Source of the DNA: Candidatus Coliplasma caballi
GTDB lineage: Bacteria; Bacillota; Clostridia; Oscillospirales; CAG-382
DNA length: 15,724 nucleotides
Assembly: GCA_018065365.1 (NCBI GenBank)
Contig: JAGHTH010000176.1
Coordinates: 1 to 15,724 of the forward strand
Reading direction: 5' to 3'
The notes beneath the pieces were generated by a model. That model had not been told where the DNA came from. It worked only from the letters and a program-made list of their open reading frames with translations, and ran no database searches. The translations under genes were made by a program, and so were the position numbers. Below, piece by piece: positions 6,922-14,228 of the stretch; within the stretch, counting starts at the first letter, position 1, and every line of letters starts with the position of its first letter.

Positions 6922-8925
6922 ATGAAAAAGAATAAACATCATCTGAAAGACAGAATACTGTTGGTTTGTCTTCTTGCCGTCGCGTCTGTTTTGCTGTTTA
7001 GGCAGTCTTTCCCGCTTGGAATTGTTTTTACCGTTTTGACCGTTTGCTGCGCCGCATACGTTTTTGCCGGCGATGATAACGGAAAGTTCCATTTTTTCCG
7101 ATACCGGTCTAAATCTCTGGATGCCATTCTTCCGACCGTTCTCAAAAATACCAACCAACCAATCGCGATCATCAGCGATCAGAATAAAATCATTTGGGCA
7201 AACAAAAGCTTTGAATACCTGCCCGAAATGGCTTCAAGAACGGTGCTGCCTCCGGCGGATAAACTGTTTGACGGCTCGCTTTCGTATGAAGCCGTCGAGG
7301 ACTCTTACAATCAGCAAAAAGAATGCATTGATCTGAACACGGAAACCACTTCCTATCAGGTCGGTATTCTGCCGCTTTCCACAAAGAAAAGCCGTTATTT
7401 CGGACTTACGTTTACCGACAATTCCGAACTGTTAAAGATTCGCGGTGAACTCCGTGATACTAATTCCGTTGTTGTGGTTGCGGCACTCGATAACGCTTCG
7501 GAATTAACGCAGGACAGCAACGAGTCTTTCCGATTGACATCCGCTAAAATTGCGCTCGAACTTTCCAAATGGGCCAAGAAGCATAACGGATTGATCATGG
7601 AATACGAAGACGGACGTTTTATGATGCTGTTTGAGAGAAAACAGTTGGATCTGATGGAAGAAGATAAGTTTTCCATTCTGGACGAGATCTGCAATCTTTC
7701 TTCCAACGATTTTTCAAGTCCTTTGACCGTATCCATCGGTGTTTCGGAAGAAGAAGGCACGCTTGACGAGAAGCTGACCGCGGCGCAGAACGCGCTTCGG
7801 ATCGCGTTTCAGAAAGGCGGCGCGATTGCGATCGTCAAAACCAATGAAGGATATAAGACCTTCGGCGGCAAAACGAAAACCGTTCAGAAACAGACCAGCA
7901 TTCGTTCCCGAATTTGCCGTGATTTGTTGATTAATAATATCAGAACCTGCAGCAACGTTCTTGTCATGGGACACTGGCGTCCAGATTTTGACTCGATCGG
8001 CTCCAACGTCGGTATCGCGAGACTGGCTCTCTTTTTGGGGAAACCGGTCAATATCGTGATTGATCGAAGCGAAAGCAATATCGAAAATGCGTTTCCGATG
8101 CTCGAAAATCTTCCGGATTATGCCGAAATGTTCGTCGATCCCAGACGAGCAATGGATTTGATGACGCCTTATACGCTCTTGGTTTGCACCGATGTTTCCA
8201 ATCCGAGCCAATTCTTTGCGCCCGATCTTTATGAGAATGCGCAGCGTGTGATCGTCATAGATCATCACTCGCTGGAAGCGCCGCTTTCCGAGAACGTTTT
8301 GCAGCCGGCAAACATTGATCCGAACGCTTCGAGTGCTTCGGAACTTGTCAGTGAGATCCTGGAACTTGCGTTGCCGGACGGAACGCTTTGCCCCGAAGAA
8401 GCGCAGGTCATGCTTTCCGGCATCCTTTTGGATACCATGTTCTTCTCTCACGACACCGGGTCGAGAACATTCCGTTCCTGCTCGTATTTGAGAACAGCCG
8501 GCGCGGATCCGACCAAAGTCAAGAATATGTTCAAATCCGATTTGAACGAATTCGAACGTACCAATCGATTCCTGCAAAACAAATATATTTTCCGCGATCA
8601 TTTTATGATTACGTTTTTCGATGGGGAAAAGGATCCGCAAAATATGGTTGCCGCATCCAAAGCTGCCAACCAACTCGTCGAGATCGACGGAATTGTCGCT
8701 TCCTTTGCGCTCTATCCGCTTGAAAACGGTATCAGCGTTTCGGCACGTTCAGATGGTACGTTCAACGTGGTCAATATTGTCAGACCGCTTGGCGGCGGCG
8801 GACATTTCCAGGCGGCAGGCGCAAGACTGCTTGCCGACAACGAGCCGGTTCTTGACATGAAAGCAGCGCGAAAATTACTCGAACAAGCCATAGATGATTA
8901 TTGTGAAAATACGGAAAGGCGGTAA
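6922..8925 (+). CDS. gdpP: Cyclic-di-AMP phosphodiesterase GdpP (YybT family)
   Basis: The 667-residue membrane protein matches GdpP in length and domain order. Two transmembrane segments lie at about residues 11-27 and 31-50. They are followed by a PAS-like domain (about 75-165), a degenerate GGDEF domain lacking GGDEF itself (about 180-315) and a DHH-DHHA1 phosphodiesterase (about 340-660). The metal ligands are present: His351, Asp355 and Asp357 in GHWRPDFD, Asp424, Asp447-His448-His449 and Asp504 in ILLDT. The DHHA1 end shows GGGGHFQAAG (624-633). GdpP hydrolyses c-di-AMP to pApA and so affects potassium and osmolyte balance and wall stress tolerance in Firmicutes. The gene order gdpP-rplI-dnaB is the conserved Firmicutes arrangement. 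Its AAAGGAG ribosome binding site (6903-6909) is 12 nt from the ATG, rather long, but no nearer in-frame start exists. Confidence 0.95.
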   Translation: MKKNKHHLKDRILLVCLLAVASVLLFRQSFPLGIVFTVLTVCCAAYVFAGDDNGKFHFFRYRSKSLDAILPTVLKNTNQPIAIISDQNKIIWANKSFEYLPEMASRTVLPPADKLFDGSLSYEAVEDSYNQQKECIDLNTETTSYQVGILPLSTKKSRYFGLTFTDNSELLKIRGELRDTNSVVVVAALDNASELTQDSNESFRLTSAKIALELSKWAKKHNGLIMEYEDGRFMMLFERKQLDLMEEDKFSILDEICNLSSNDFSSPLTVSIGVSEEEGTLDEKLTAAQNALRIAFQKGGAIAIVKTNEGYKTFGGKTKTVQKQTSIRSRICRDLLINNIRTCSNVLVMGHWRPDFDSIGSNVGIARLALFLGKPVNIVIDRSESNIENAFPMLENLPDYAEMFVDPRRAMDLMTPYTLLVCTDVSNPSQFFAPDLYENAQRVIVIDHHSLEAPLSENVLQPANIDPNASSASELVSEILELALPDGTLCPEEAQVMLSGILLDTMFFSHDTGSRTFRSCSYLRTAGADPTKVKNMFKSDLNEFERTNRFLQNKYIFRDHFMITFFDGEKDPQNMVAASKAANQLVEIDGIVASFALYPLENGISVSARSDGTFNVVNIVRPLGGGGHFQAAGARLLADNEPVLDMKAARKLLEQAIDDYCENTERR

Positions 8926-8930
8926 ATCAA

Positions 8931-9374
8931 ATGAAAGTTATTCTTTTACAGGACGTAAAAGCACAGGGGAAAAAGGGGCAGGTCATCAATGTTTCCGACG
9001 GTTACGCGCAGAATTTTCTGTTTCCGCGTAAACTCGCGAAGGTTGCCGATTCCCAGGTTTTGACCGAATTAAAGAACAAAGAGGCGGCTGACGCTTTCCG
9101 TGAAGCAGAAGATCGCAAGGCCGCAATGGAACTGAAAGAAAAACTCGACAAGATTACCTTGGAATTTCAGACGACGGGCGGCGCGGACGGACGTCTTTAC
9201 GGTGCCGTTACCTCGAAAGACATCAGCGACAAGCTGAAAGAAGTTCATGGAATCGATATCGACAAAAAGAAAATCGATGTGGGAGCAACGATCAAGGTCG
9301 CCGGAGAATTTACGGTCGGAGTCAAACTTTACCGTGATATCTCTTCTACTTTGAAGGTCGTAGTGAAAGCGTAA
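8931..9374 (+). CDS. rplI: 50S ribosomal protein L9
   Basis: The 147-residue product has the usual bacterial L9 length and architecture. The N-terminal 23S rRNA-binding domain starts MKVILLQDVKAQGKKG and carries the signature VSDGYAQNFLFPRKLA (about residues 21-36). A long charged connecting helix spans about 41-75, and the C-terminal domain follows with GRLYGAVTSKDI near residues 86-97. L9 binds 23S rRNA near the L1 stalk base and helps maintain reading frame. The ATG lies 5 nt after the gdpP stop, and its AAAGGCGG ribosome binding site overlaps the end of gdpP. The stop codon overlaps the dnaB start by one base (TAATG), which suggests translational coupling. Confidence 0.97.
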   Translation: MKVILLQDVKAQGKKGQVINVSDGYAQNFLFPRKLAKVADSQVLTELKNKEAADAFREAEDRKAAMELKEKLDKITLEFQTTGGADGRLYGAVTSKDISDKLKEVHGIDIDKKKIDVGATIKVAGEFTVGVKLYRDISSTLKVVVKA

Positions 9375-10741
9375 TGACAGAATTGGATTCCATCCGCAGA
9401 ATGCCGTTCTCGATTGAAGCGGAGCAGGCGATTCTCGGAACTATCATCCTTGATCCCGAACGTTTCGGCGAAATTGCATTTTTGTCAGCAGAAGATTTCT
9501 ATCTTGAACAGCATCAGCTGATCTATCTTGCGCTGACCGATATGTTCATTGACAGCAAAACGATCGACAGCGTTACTTTGATCAACAAGTTGACGCAATC
9601 CGGGAAATATACCGAAGGCGATGCCGGAAAATACGTGAAATCTCTTGTCGATCTCAGCGTTCATTCGTCGAATATCGTCGAATACGCGCAGATCGTGCAG
9701 GACAAAGCCATGCTTCGACATTTGATCGAGGCGTCCCGCGATATCACGGAACACGCGTTCAGCGAATCCGGAGACGCAAAAGACATTGTCGATTATGCCG
9801 AATCGCAGATCTACAATTTAAGAGATCAAAAGCTTACCAAGAACTTCATTCACGTCAGAGAAGCCATCAAAAACAACTTCACGACGCTTCAACAGCTCGA
9901 AAAGAATCCGGAAGCGATGATGGGGCTTCGGACAAATTTTGAAGGATTGGATAAAGTGTTGATCGGGCTTGGCGCGGGCGACCTCGTGATCGTCGGTGCC
10001 CGTCCCGGTATGGGTAAAACAAGCTTTTGTCTGAATCTTGCGTGCAATATCGCCAAGACTTCCAAAAAAGAGGTCGTGATTTTCTCGCTCGAAATGACCG
10101 CAGAACAGCTTTCTTCCCGTCTTTTAAGTTCGGAAGCATTGGTGGACAGTTACAAGATGCGTTCCGGCAAGCTTGACAAGGAAGATTGGCAGCGGATCGC
10201 TTCTGCCGGCTCCGTCCTTTCGCAGACCGAAATTCTGATCGATGATTCTTCGGATATCACAGTCAGCGAAATGAAAGCCAAACTCCGCAGACGCAAGAAT
10301 CTCGGGTTGGTTGTCATCGACTACCTCGGGTTGATGCATGGGGAATCCGGCGACAGAAGCAATGACAACCGTGTGCTTGAAATCGCAAAAATCACACGTT
10401 CGCTCAAAAAGATGGCAAAAGAGTTCGGCGTGCCGATCATTCTTTGCTCGCAGTTGTCGCGTGGCTCCAAAGAGCAGAAAGAGGGCAAGAAACCGTCTCT
10501 GACCGATTTGCGTGATTCTGGCGCTATCGAGCAGGACGCGGACGTCGTTTTGTTCTTGCACAGAGCGGAATACTATAACGTCGGCGAAACCTCCGCCGAA
10601 GAGATCAAAGATCACGAGCTTTGCGACTGCATTATCGCAAAAAACAGACACGGCAGTACCGGCACAATCAAACTTGCATGGTACGGACGTCATTTCCGCT
10701 TTGTAACCGCGGACGATCGCCAAGATGAACCGGAAGGTTGA
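9374..10741 (+). CDS. dnaB: Replicative DNA helicase DnaB
   Basis: This 455-residue protein is a full-length DnaB-type hexameric helicase (called DnaC in Bacillus subtilis), which unwinds DNA ahead of the replication fork. The N-terminal all-alpha domain (about residues 8-110, beginning PFSIEAEQAILG) is the collar that contacts primase and loader. After a linker comes the RecA-like motor. Walker A is GARPGMGKT (208-216), Glu240 in SLEM is the likely catalytic Glu, Walker B is VVIDYLGL (313-320), the CSQLSR motif is at 358-363, and KNRHGSTG (423-430) holds the arginine finger. No intein interrupts it. The start overlaps the rplI stop by one base. The 3' end overlaps tilS by 17 nt. The ribosome binding site is weak, so coupling to rplI translation is likely. 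Confidence 0.97.
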   Translation: MTELDSIRRMPFSIEAEQAILGTIILDPERFGEIAFLSAEDFYLEQHQLIYLALTDMFIDSKTIDSVTLINKLTQSGKYTEGDAGKYVKSLVDLSVHSSNIVEYAQIVQDKAMLRHLIEASRDITEHAFSESGDAKDIVDYAESQIYNLRDQKLTKNFIHVREAIKNNFTTLQQLEKNPEAMMGLRTNFEGLDKVLIGLGAGDLVIVGARPGMGKTSFCLNLACNIAKTSKKEVVIFSLEMTAEQLSSRLLSSEALVDSYKMRSGKLDKEDWQRIASAGSVLSQTEILIDDSSDITVSEMKAKLRRRKNLGLVVIDYLGLMHGESGDRSNDNRVLEIAKITRSLKKMAKEFGVPIILCSQLSRGSKEQKEGKKPSLTDLRDSGAIEQDADVVLFLHRAEYYNVGETSAEEIKDHELCDCIIAKNRHGSTGTIKLAWYGRHFRFVTADDRQDEPEG

Positions 10742-12089
10742 CCCCGAGAAACGCGTTTTTGATTGGATCCGTGAAAAAGATCTGATCAAAAGCGGCGAAA
10801 AAGTTTGTGTTTGTTTTTCCGGCGGCGCTGATTCCACCGCTTTGCTGTATATTCTCAATTCTTTGAGACAACAATTACACATTGAACTTTGCGCTTGCCA
10901 TCTGCACCACGGAATTCGCGGTGCGGAAGCCGACAGAGACGCTGAATTTTGCGAACGCGTATGCTCTTCTTTGGGAATCACATTGTTCCATGAACGGATC
11001 AATGTGCCCGAACTGCAAAAATCGAGCGGAAAATCGCTGGAAGAAACCGCCAGAGACGTACGATACGAATGGTTTGCTTCACTCGGAACGGCACAGAACA
11101 TTGATCGTTTCGCAACAGCGCATCAGAAAAACGATCTTGCGGAAACGGTTTTATACAGACTGATCCGCGGGACAACGACCGACGGATTGCAGGGAATACC
11201 TGTCAAAAGGGGAAACGTGATTCGTCCTTTGCTCGTGCTTGACAGGGAAGAGATCGAAAAGTATCTTTCAGAGAGAAATCTTTCTTTTGTGCATGACAAT
11301 TCCAATGATGATGATATCTATACGCGCAATTACATCCGTCATACCGTGATTCCCGATCTTGAAAAAGTGAACCCCCGTATCGTTGATTCGCTTTGTCGGC
11401 TTGCAGAGACCGCGTCGGATGACCGCTTGTTCTTTGAAAGTTTGTTGGATGCGGAGTATAGCGAGGATATGCCTGATTCTTTGCTTCGCAGAAAGATCGG
11501 AGCGGATTATTTTCGCGTAAGCAATCATACGCTTTGCGCCGAGCATACGAACCGCTTGATGCGGCTGTTCCGTTTGAAAGATACCGAAACAATCACTTTA
11601 CCGGAAATGGTTTATGCTCGATATCGGGACGGCCGTTTGATTTTTGTAAAAGAACGGGACAGTTTGCCCGAGCTGAACGACGCGATTCTACGAGACGGAG
11701 AAACGGTTTTGTATGACGGAATGTTAAAAATCACGTTTTCCGATCATAAAATCGAACACGAATCGGACTCCGCAGAATTTATTTACAATTTATCAACAGA
11801 GATTCCCTTGCGTTTGGATGGGATTTGTGGCATGATTCGATACAGATCCCGGAAAGCCGGCGACAAATTATGCCGGTTTGGCGTTCATCACGACGTCCGG
11901 AAGATGATTTCGGAGCAGAACATTCCGCTTTCGTTAAGACCGGCCTTGCCGTGCTTTTACGATGGCGAGGAATTGCTGTTTGTTCCGTTCGTCGGTGTAG
12001 CGGATCGAGTTTATACCAAAGACGGCGAAAACGTCAAGTGGATCCGAGTGGATTATTACGATCGTTTGACCCGAAAAGAGAGTGAGTAG
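10725..12089 (+). CDS. tilS: tRNA(Ile)-lysidine synthetase
   Basis: The 454-residue enzyme is a PP-loop ATPase that attaches lysine to C34 of the tRNA-Ile CAU anticodon. This changes its codon reading from AUG to AUA and its identity from Met to Ile. The PP-loop motif SGGADS is at residues 32-37, followed by CHLHHGIRG, ARDVRYEWF and TAHQKNDLAETVLYRLIRGT, all standard TilS signatures. The C-terminal domain is present (about 370-445, with SRKAGDKLCRFG), so this is the long form found in Firmicutes. The ATG lies inside the last codons of dnaB without a good Shine-Dalgarno sequence. It is the only plausible nearby start, and re-initiation after dnaB is the likely mode. In Bacillus hpt separates tilS from ftsH, but here ftsH follows after 5 nt. 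Confidence 0.95.
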   Translation: MNRKVDPEKRVFDWIREKDLIKSGEKVCVCFSGGADSTALLYILNSLRQQLHIELCACHLHHGIRGAEADRDAEFCERVCSSLGITLFHERINVPELQKSSGKSLEETARDVRYEWFASLGTAQNIDRFATAHQKNDLAETVLYRLIRGTTTDGLQGIPVKRGNVIRPLLVLDREEIEKYLSERNLSFVHDNSNDDDIYTRNYIRHTVIPDLEKVNPRIVDSLCRLAETASDDRLFFESLLDAEYSEDMPDSLLRRKIGADYFRVSNHTLCAEHTNRLMRLFRLKDTETITLPEMVYARYRDGRLIFVKERDSLPELNDAILRDGETVLYDGMLKITFSDHKIEHESDSAEFIYNLSTEIPLRLDGICGMIRYRSRKAGDKLCRFGVHHDVRKMISEQNIPLSLRPALPCFYDGEELLFVPFVGVADRVYTKDGENVKWIRVDYYDRLTRKESE

Positions 12090-12094
12090 TTTTT

Positions 12095-13915
12095 ATGAAA
12101 AAAGGTTTTAGATCACTGCTGATCTGGATTGTTGTGATCGCGCTGGTGCTGTTTTTTGCATCGACGTTATTTCAAAGCGGCGGCGAAAAAGAGATCAAGG
12201 ATTACAGCAATGTCGTTGAGTTTTTCAATCAGGGAAAAGTCTCTGAATTCGACGTCAAGGATAACACGCTTCATTTTACCGTTGAGGGAACGAAGTATTA
12301 TCATACCTTGATGGACGTGGCGTTGTTTTATAACGACCTCGACGAAACGATCGACGCGCAGATGCAGGCAGGGACTCTGAAACGCTATAACTATTCCACG
12401 ACCACATATCCCTGGTGGGCTTCTCTGATCCCGTTTTTGCTTGTGATTCTCGGTTTGGTCGTTCTCTGGTGGTTCTTCTTTACGAAGACTGCAAAGAACG
12501 GGATGAACGGAAACGGCGGAGCAGGCGGCGGCTTTTCGGGAAGAATCAATTCCTTCAGCAAAGCGCGCACCAAACTCGGCTCCGATGAAAAGCATAAGGT
12601 TACGTTTGCGGACGTTGCCGGCGCGGATGAAGAGAAAGCCGAGCTTCAGGAAGTCGTTGAGTTTTTGAAAGCGCCGGAGCAGTTTTCCCGTTTGGGCGCA
12701 AGAATACCGAGAGGAGTGCTTCTCGTAGGCCCTCCCGGGACCGGTAAAACGCTGCTTGCAAAGGCGGTTGCAGGCGAAAGCGGTGTCCCGTTTTATTCGA
12801 TTTCCGGCTCCGATTTTGTGGAACTTTACGTCGGCGTCGGTGCTTCGCGAGTACGCGACCTGTTCGAGACTGCGAAGAAAGCTTCTCCCTGCATTATTTT
12901 CATTGATGAAATCGATGCAGTCGGTCGTCAGAGAGGTGCCGGACTCGGAGGCGGACACGATGAAAAAGAGCAAACGTTAAACCAACTGCTTGTGGAAATG
13001 GACGGTTTCGGTGTCAATGATGACGTTATCGTCATTGCCGCGACCAACCGACCGGATATTCTTGACCCGGCTTTGCTCCGTCCCGGAAGATTTGACCGTC
13101 AGGTTACGGTCAACAGACCGGATATCAAAGGCAGAACCGAGATATTGAAAGTTCACGCAAGAAATAAACCGCTCGGAAACGACGTCGATCTCGAAGTGAT
13201 CGCGCGTTCAACTGCAGGAATGACCGGCGCGGATCTTGCAAACATTTTGAACGAAGCGGCTTTGCTTGCCGCTCGCCGCAAAAAGTCGGTCATCAATATG
13301 AACGATATCGAGGACGCGATCATGAAAGAGTTGGTCGGCCCGTCCAAACGTTCTTTGATTCTGAATGCCCATGAGAAGCGAAACACCGCATATCATGAGG
13401 CAGGGCACGCGATTATCGCACACGAATTGCCCGGTTTGGATCCCGTTCGTCATATTTCGATCATCCCGAGCGGAAGAACGCTCGGCGTAACGGTCGCGGT
13501 TCCGAACGAAGACAAAGTCAGTATGTACCGGAACGAGATGCAGGCGGAGATCGCCATGCTGCTCGCAGGTCGTGTCGCGGAAGAATTGACCGGAGACGGC
13601 AATTATTCGACCGGTGCTTCGAATGGCATCGAGCGTGCGAGCAAGATCGCCAGAAGTATGGTCATGCGTTACGGCATGAGCGAACAACTCGGACCGATCC
13701 TTTACGGCGACGAACACGAGGAAGTTTTTCTCGGCAGAGATCTGGGAACGTCCCGGAATTACTCCGAAGAAATCGCCGCAAAGATCGACGCGGAAGTGAT
13801 TCGCATCATCAAGAACGGCTACGAAATCGCGAAAAAGATTCTCTCCGAACGCCGCCTCGTCCTTGATTTTATTGCTGATTATCTCGTCAAACAAGAAACC
13901 ATGGATGCGGACTAA
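12095..13915 (+). CDS. ftsH: ATP-dependent zinc metalloprotease FtsH, truncated by an in-frame TAA and lacking the third zinc ligand
   Basis: The 606-residue product has the FtsH layout: transmembrane segment 1 (about 6-25), an extracytoplasmic domain, transmembrane segment 2 (about 107-130), AAA+ ATPase and M41 peptidase. ATPase motifs are intact: Walker A GPPGTGKT (212-219), pore loop FVELYVG (241-247), Walker B IIFIDE (267-272) and arginine fingers Arg329 and Arg332. The zinc motif HEAGH is at 434-438. However, the Asp that supplies the third zinc ligand in the family (Asp492 of E. coli FtsH, in GASND) is Gly511 here (GASNG, codon GGC). The TAA at 13913-13915 falls after ETMDAD, where relatives usually continue with Glu-Phe, and the same frame continues as a plausible FtsH tail to 14110. 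The enzyme normally degrades membrane and regulatory proteins; whether this copy is proteolytic is doubtful on these two changes. The ribosome binding site is weak, and the gene begins 5 nt after tilS. Confidence 0.93.
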   Translation: MKKGFRSLLIWIVVIALVLFFASTLFQSGGEKEIKDYSNVVEFFNQGKVSEFDVKDNTLHFTVEGTKYYHTLMDVALFYNDLDETIDAQMQAGTLKRYNYSTTTYPWWASLIPFLLVILGLVVLWWFFFTKTAKNGMNGNGGAGGGFSGRINSFSKARTKLGSDEKHKVTFADVAGADEEKAELQEVVEFLKAPEQFSRLGARIPRGVLLVGPPGTGKTLLAKAVAGESGVPFYSISGSDFVELYVGVGASRVRDLFETAKKASPCIIFIDEIDAVGRQRGAGLGGGHDEKEQTLNQLLVEMDGFGVNDDVIVIAATNRPDILDPALLRPGRFDRQVTVNRPDIKGRTEILKVHARNKPLGNDVDLEVIARSTAGMTGADLANILNEAALLAARRKKSVINMNDIEDAIMKELVGPSKRSLILNAHEKRNTAYHEAGHAIIAHELPGLDPVRHISIIPSGRTLGVTVAVPNEDKVSMYRNEMQAEIAMLLAGRVAEELTGDGNYSTGASNGIERASKIARSMVMRYGMSEQLGPILYGDEHEEVFLGRDLGTSRNYSEEIAAKIDAEVIRIIKNGYEIAKKILSERRLVLDFIADYLVKQETMDAD

Positions 13916-14110
13916 TTCAATCTTTGCTTTCAAGAAGCGGTCACGGAAGAACGCGTTCTTGCATCCCGTAAGCAAAAAGAAGAAAATCGCCGACAAGAGA
14001 ATCTTGCAGCCGAAGAAGCCGCCGAAAAAAATAAAGCGGAAGAGAGTAACCAAAACGACGCTCCGAAGGAAATTTCCGATCTTTCCGGCGATGAAGAGGA
14101 TTTCAGCTGA
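13916..14110 (+). pseudogene. Detached in-frame C-terminal tail of ftsH (64 codons beyond the TAA)
   Basis: Directly after the ftsH TAA the same frame reads 64 sense codons from FNLCFQEAVTEERV to DLSGDEEDFS and ends in TGA at 14108-14110. The content is strongly charged, rich in Glu, Lys, Gln and Ala, like the disordered tails of clostridial FtsH proteins. It has no start codon or ribosome binding site of its own. Reading TAA as GAA would give ETMDADEF, matching the usual FtsH pattern, and a 671-residue protein. The operon terminator lies just after the TGA. This is best explained as a nonsense mutation or sequence error in ftsH; stop-codon read-through is less likely. Confidence 0.75.
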
Positions 14111-14125
14111 ATACCATTTGCACGG

Positions 14126-14155
14126 AAATGCGGGCGGTTTATTTGCCCGCATTTT
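14126..14155 (+). terminator. Rho-independent terminator of the gdpP-ftsH operon
   Basis: AAATGCGGGC (14126-14135) pairs perfectly with GCCCGCATTT (14145-14154) around a 9-nt loop, followed by a short T-rich run (TCT). It stands 15 nt after the TGA of the ftsH tail and 210 nt after the ftsH TAA. Confidence 0.8.
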
Positions 14156-14163
14156 CTCAGTAC

Positions 14164-14192
14164 TTGAATATTTTTTCGTATGATTGTATAGA
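14164..14192 (+). promoter_or_regulatory. Probable promoter for the DHHW-like gene and the following methyltransferase gene
   Basis: TTGAAT (14164-14169) and TATAGA (14187-14192) are 17 nt apart. The -35 is the same as that of trpS, while the -10 matches only four of six positions. Its place just after the terminator and about 37 nt before the ATG at 14229 supports it. Confidence 0.5.
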
Positions 14193-14228
14193 CTCTTTCA
14201 CGAAAGAAATTTCGGAAAGGGTACGATC

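Noticed and set aside
7714..8673. A 319-codon open frame on the minus strand opposite gdpP
   Set aside because: It is antisense to the conserved DHH and GGDEF coding sequence, shows no recognisable protein features, and similar antisense frames appear opposite most genes in this window.
13913..13915. Reassigned TAA codon as the explanation for the ftsH interruption
   Set aside because: The GGGtGRT, mscS, trpS, gdpP and rplI genes and the DHHW-like gene all end at TAA where their families end, so TAA is a normal stop here.
13863..14183. A 106-residue Lys/Arg-rich open frame overlapping the end of ftsH in another frame
   Set aside because: It overlaps the ftsH frame and its detached tail, crosses the terminator and resembles no known protein. 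The ftsH frame explains the region better, and no frameshift is needed.
14184..14228. TTG start at 14184 for the DHHW-like gene
   Set aside because: It would overlap the predicted -10 box and has no Shine-Dalgarno, while ATG 14229 has AAAGGG 7 nt upstream.
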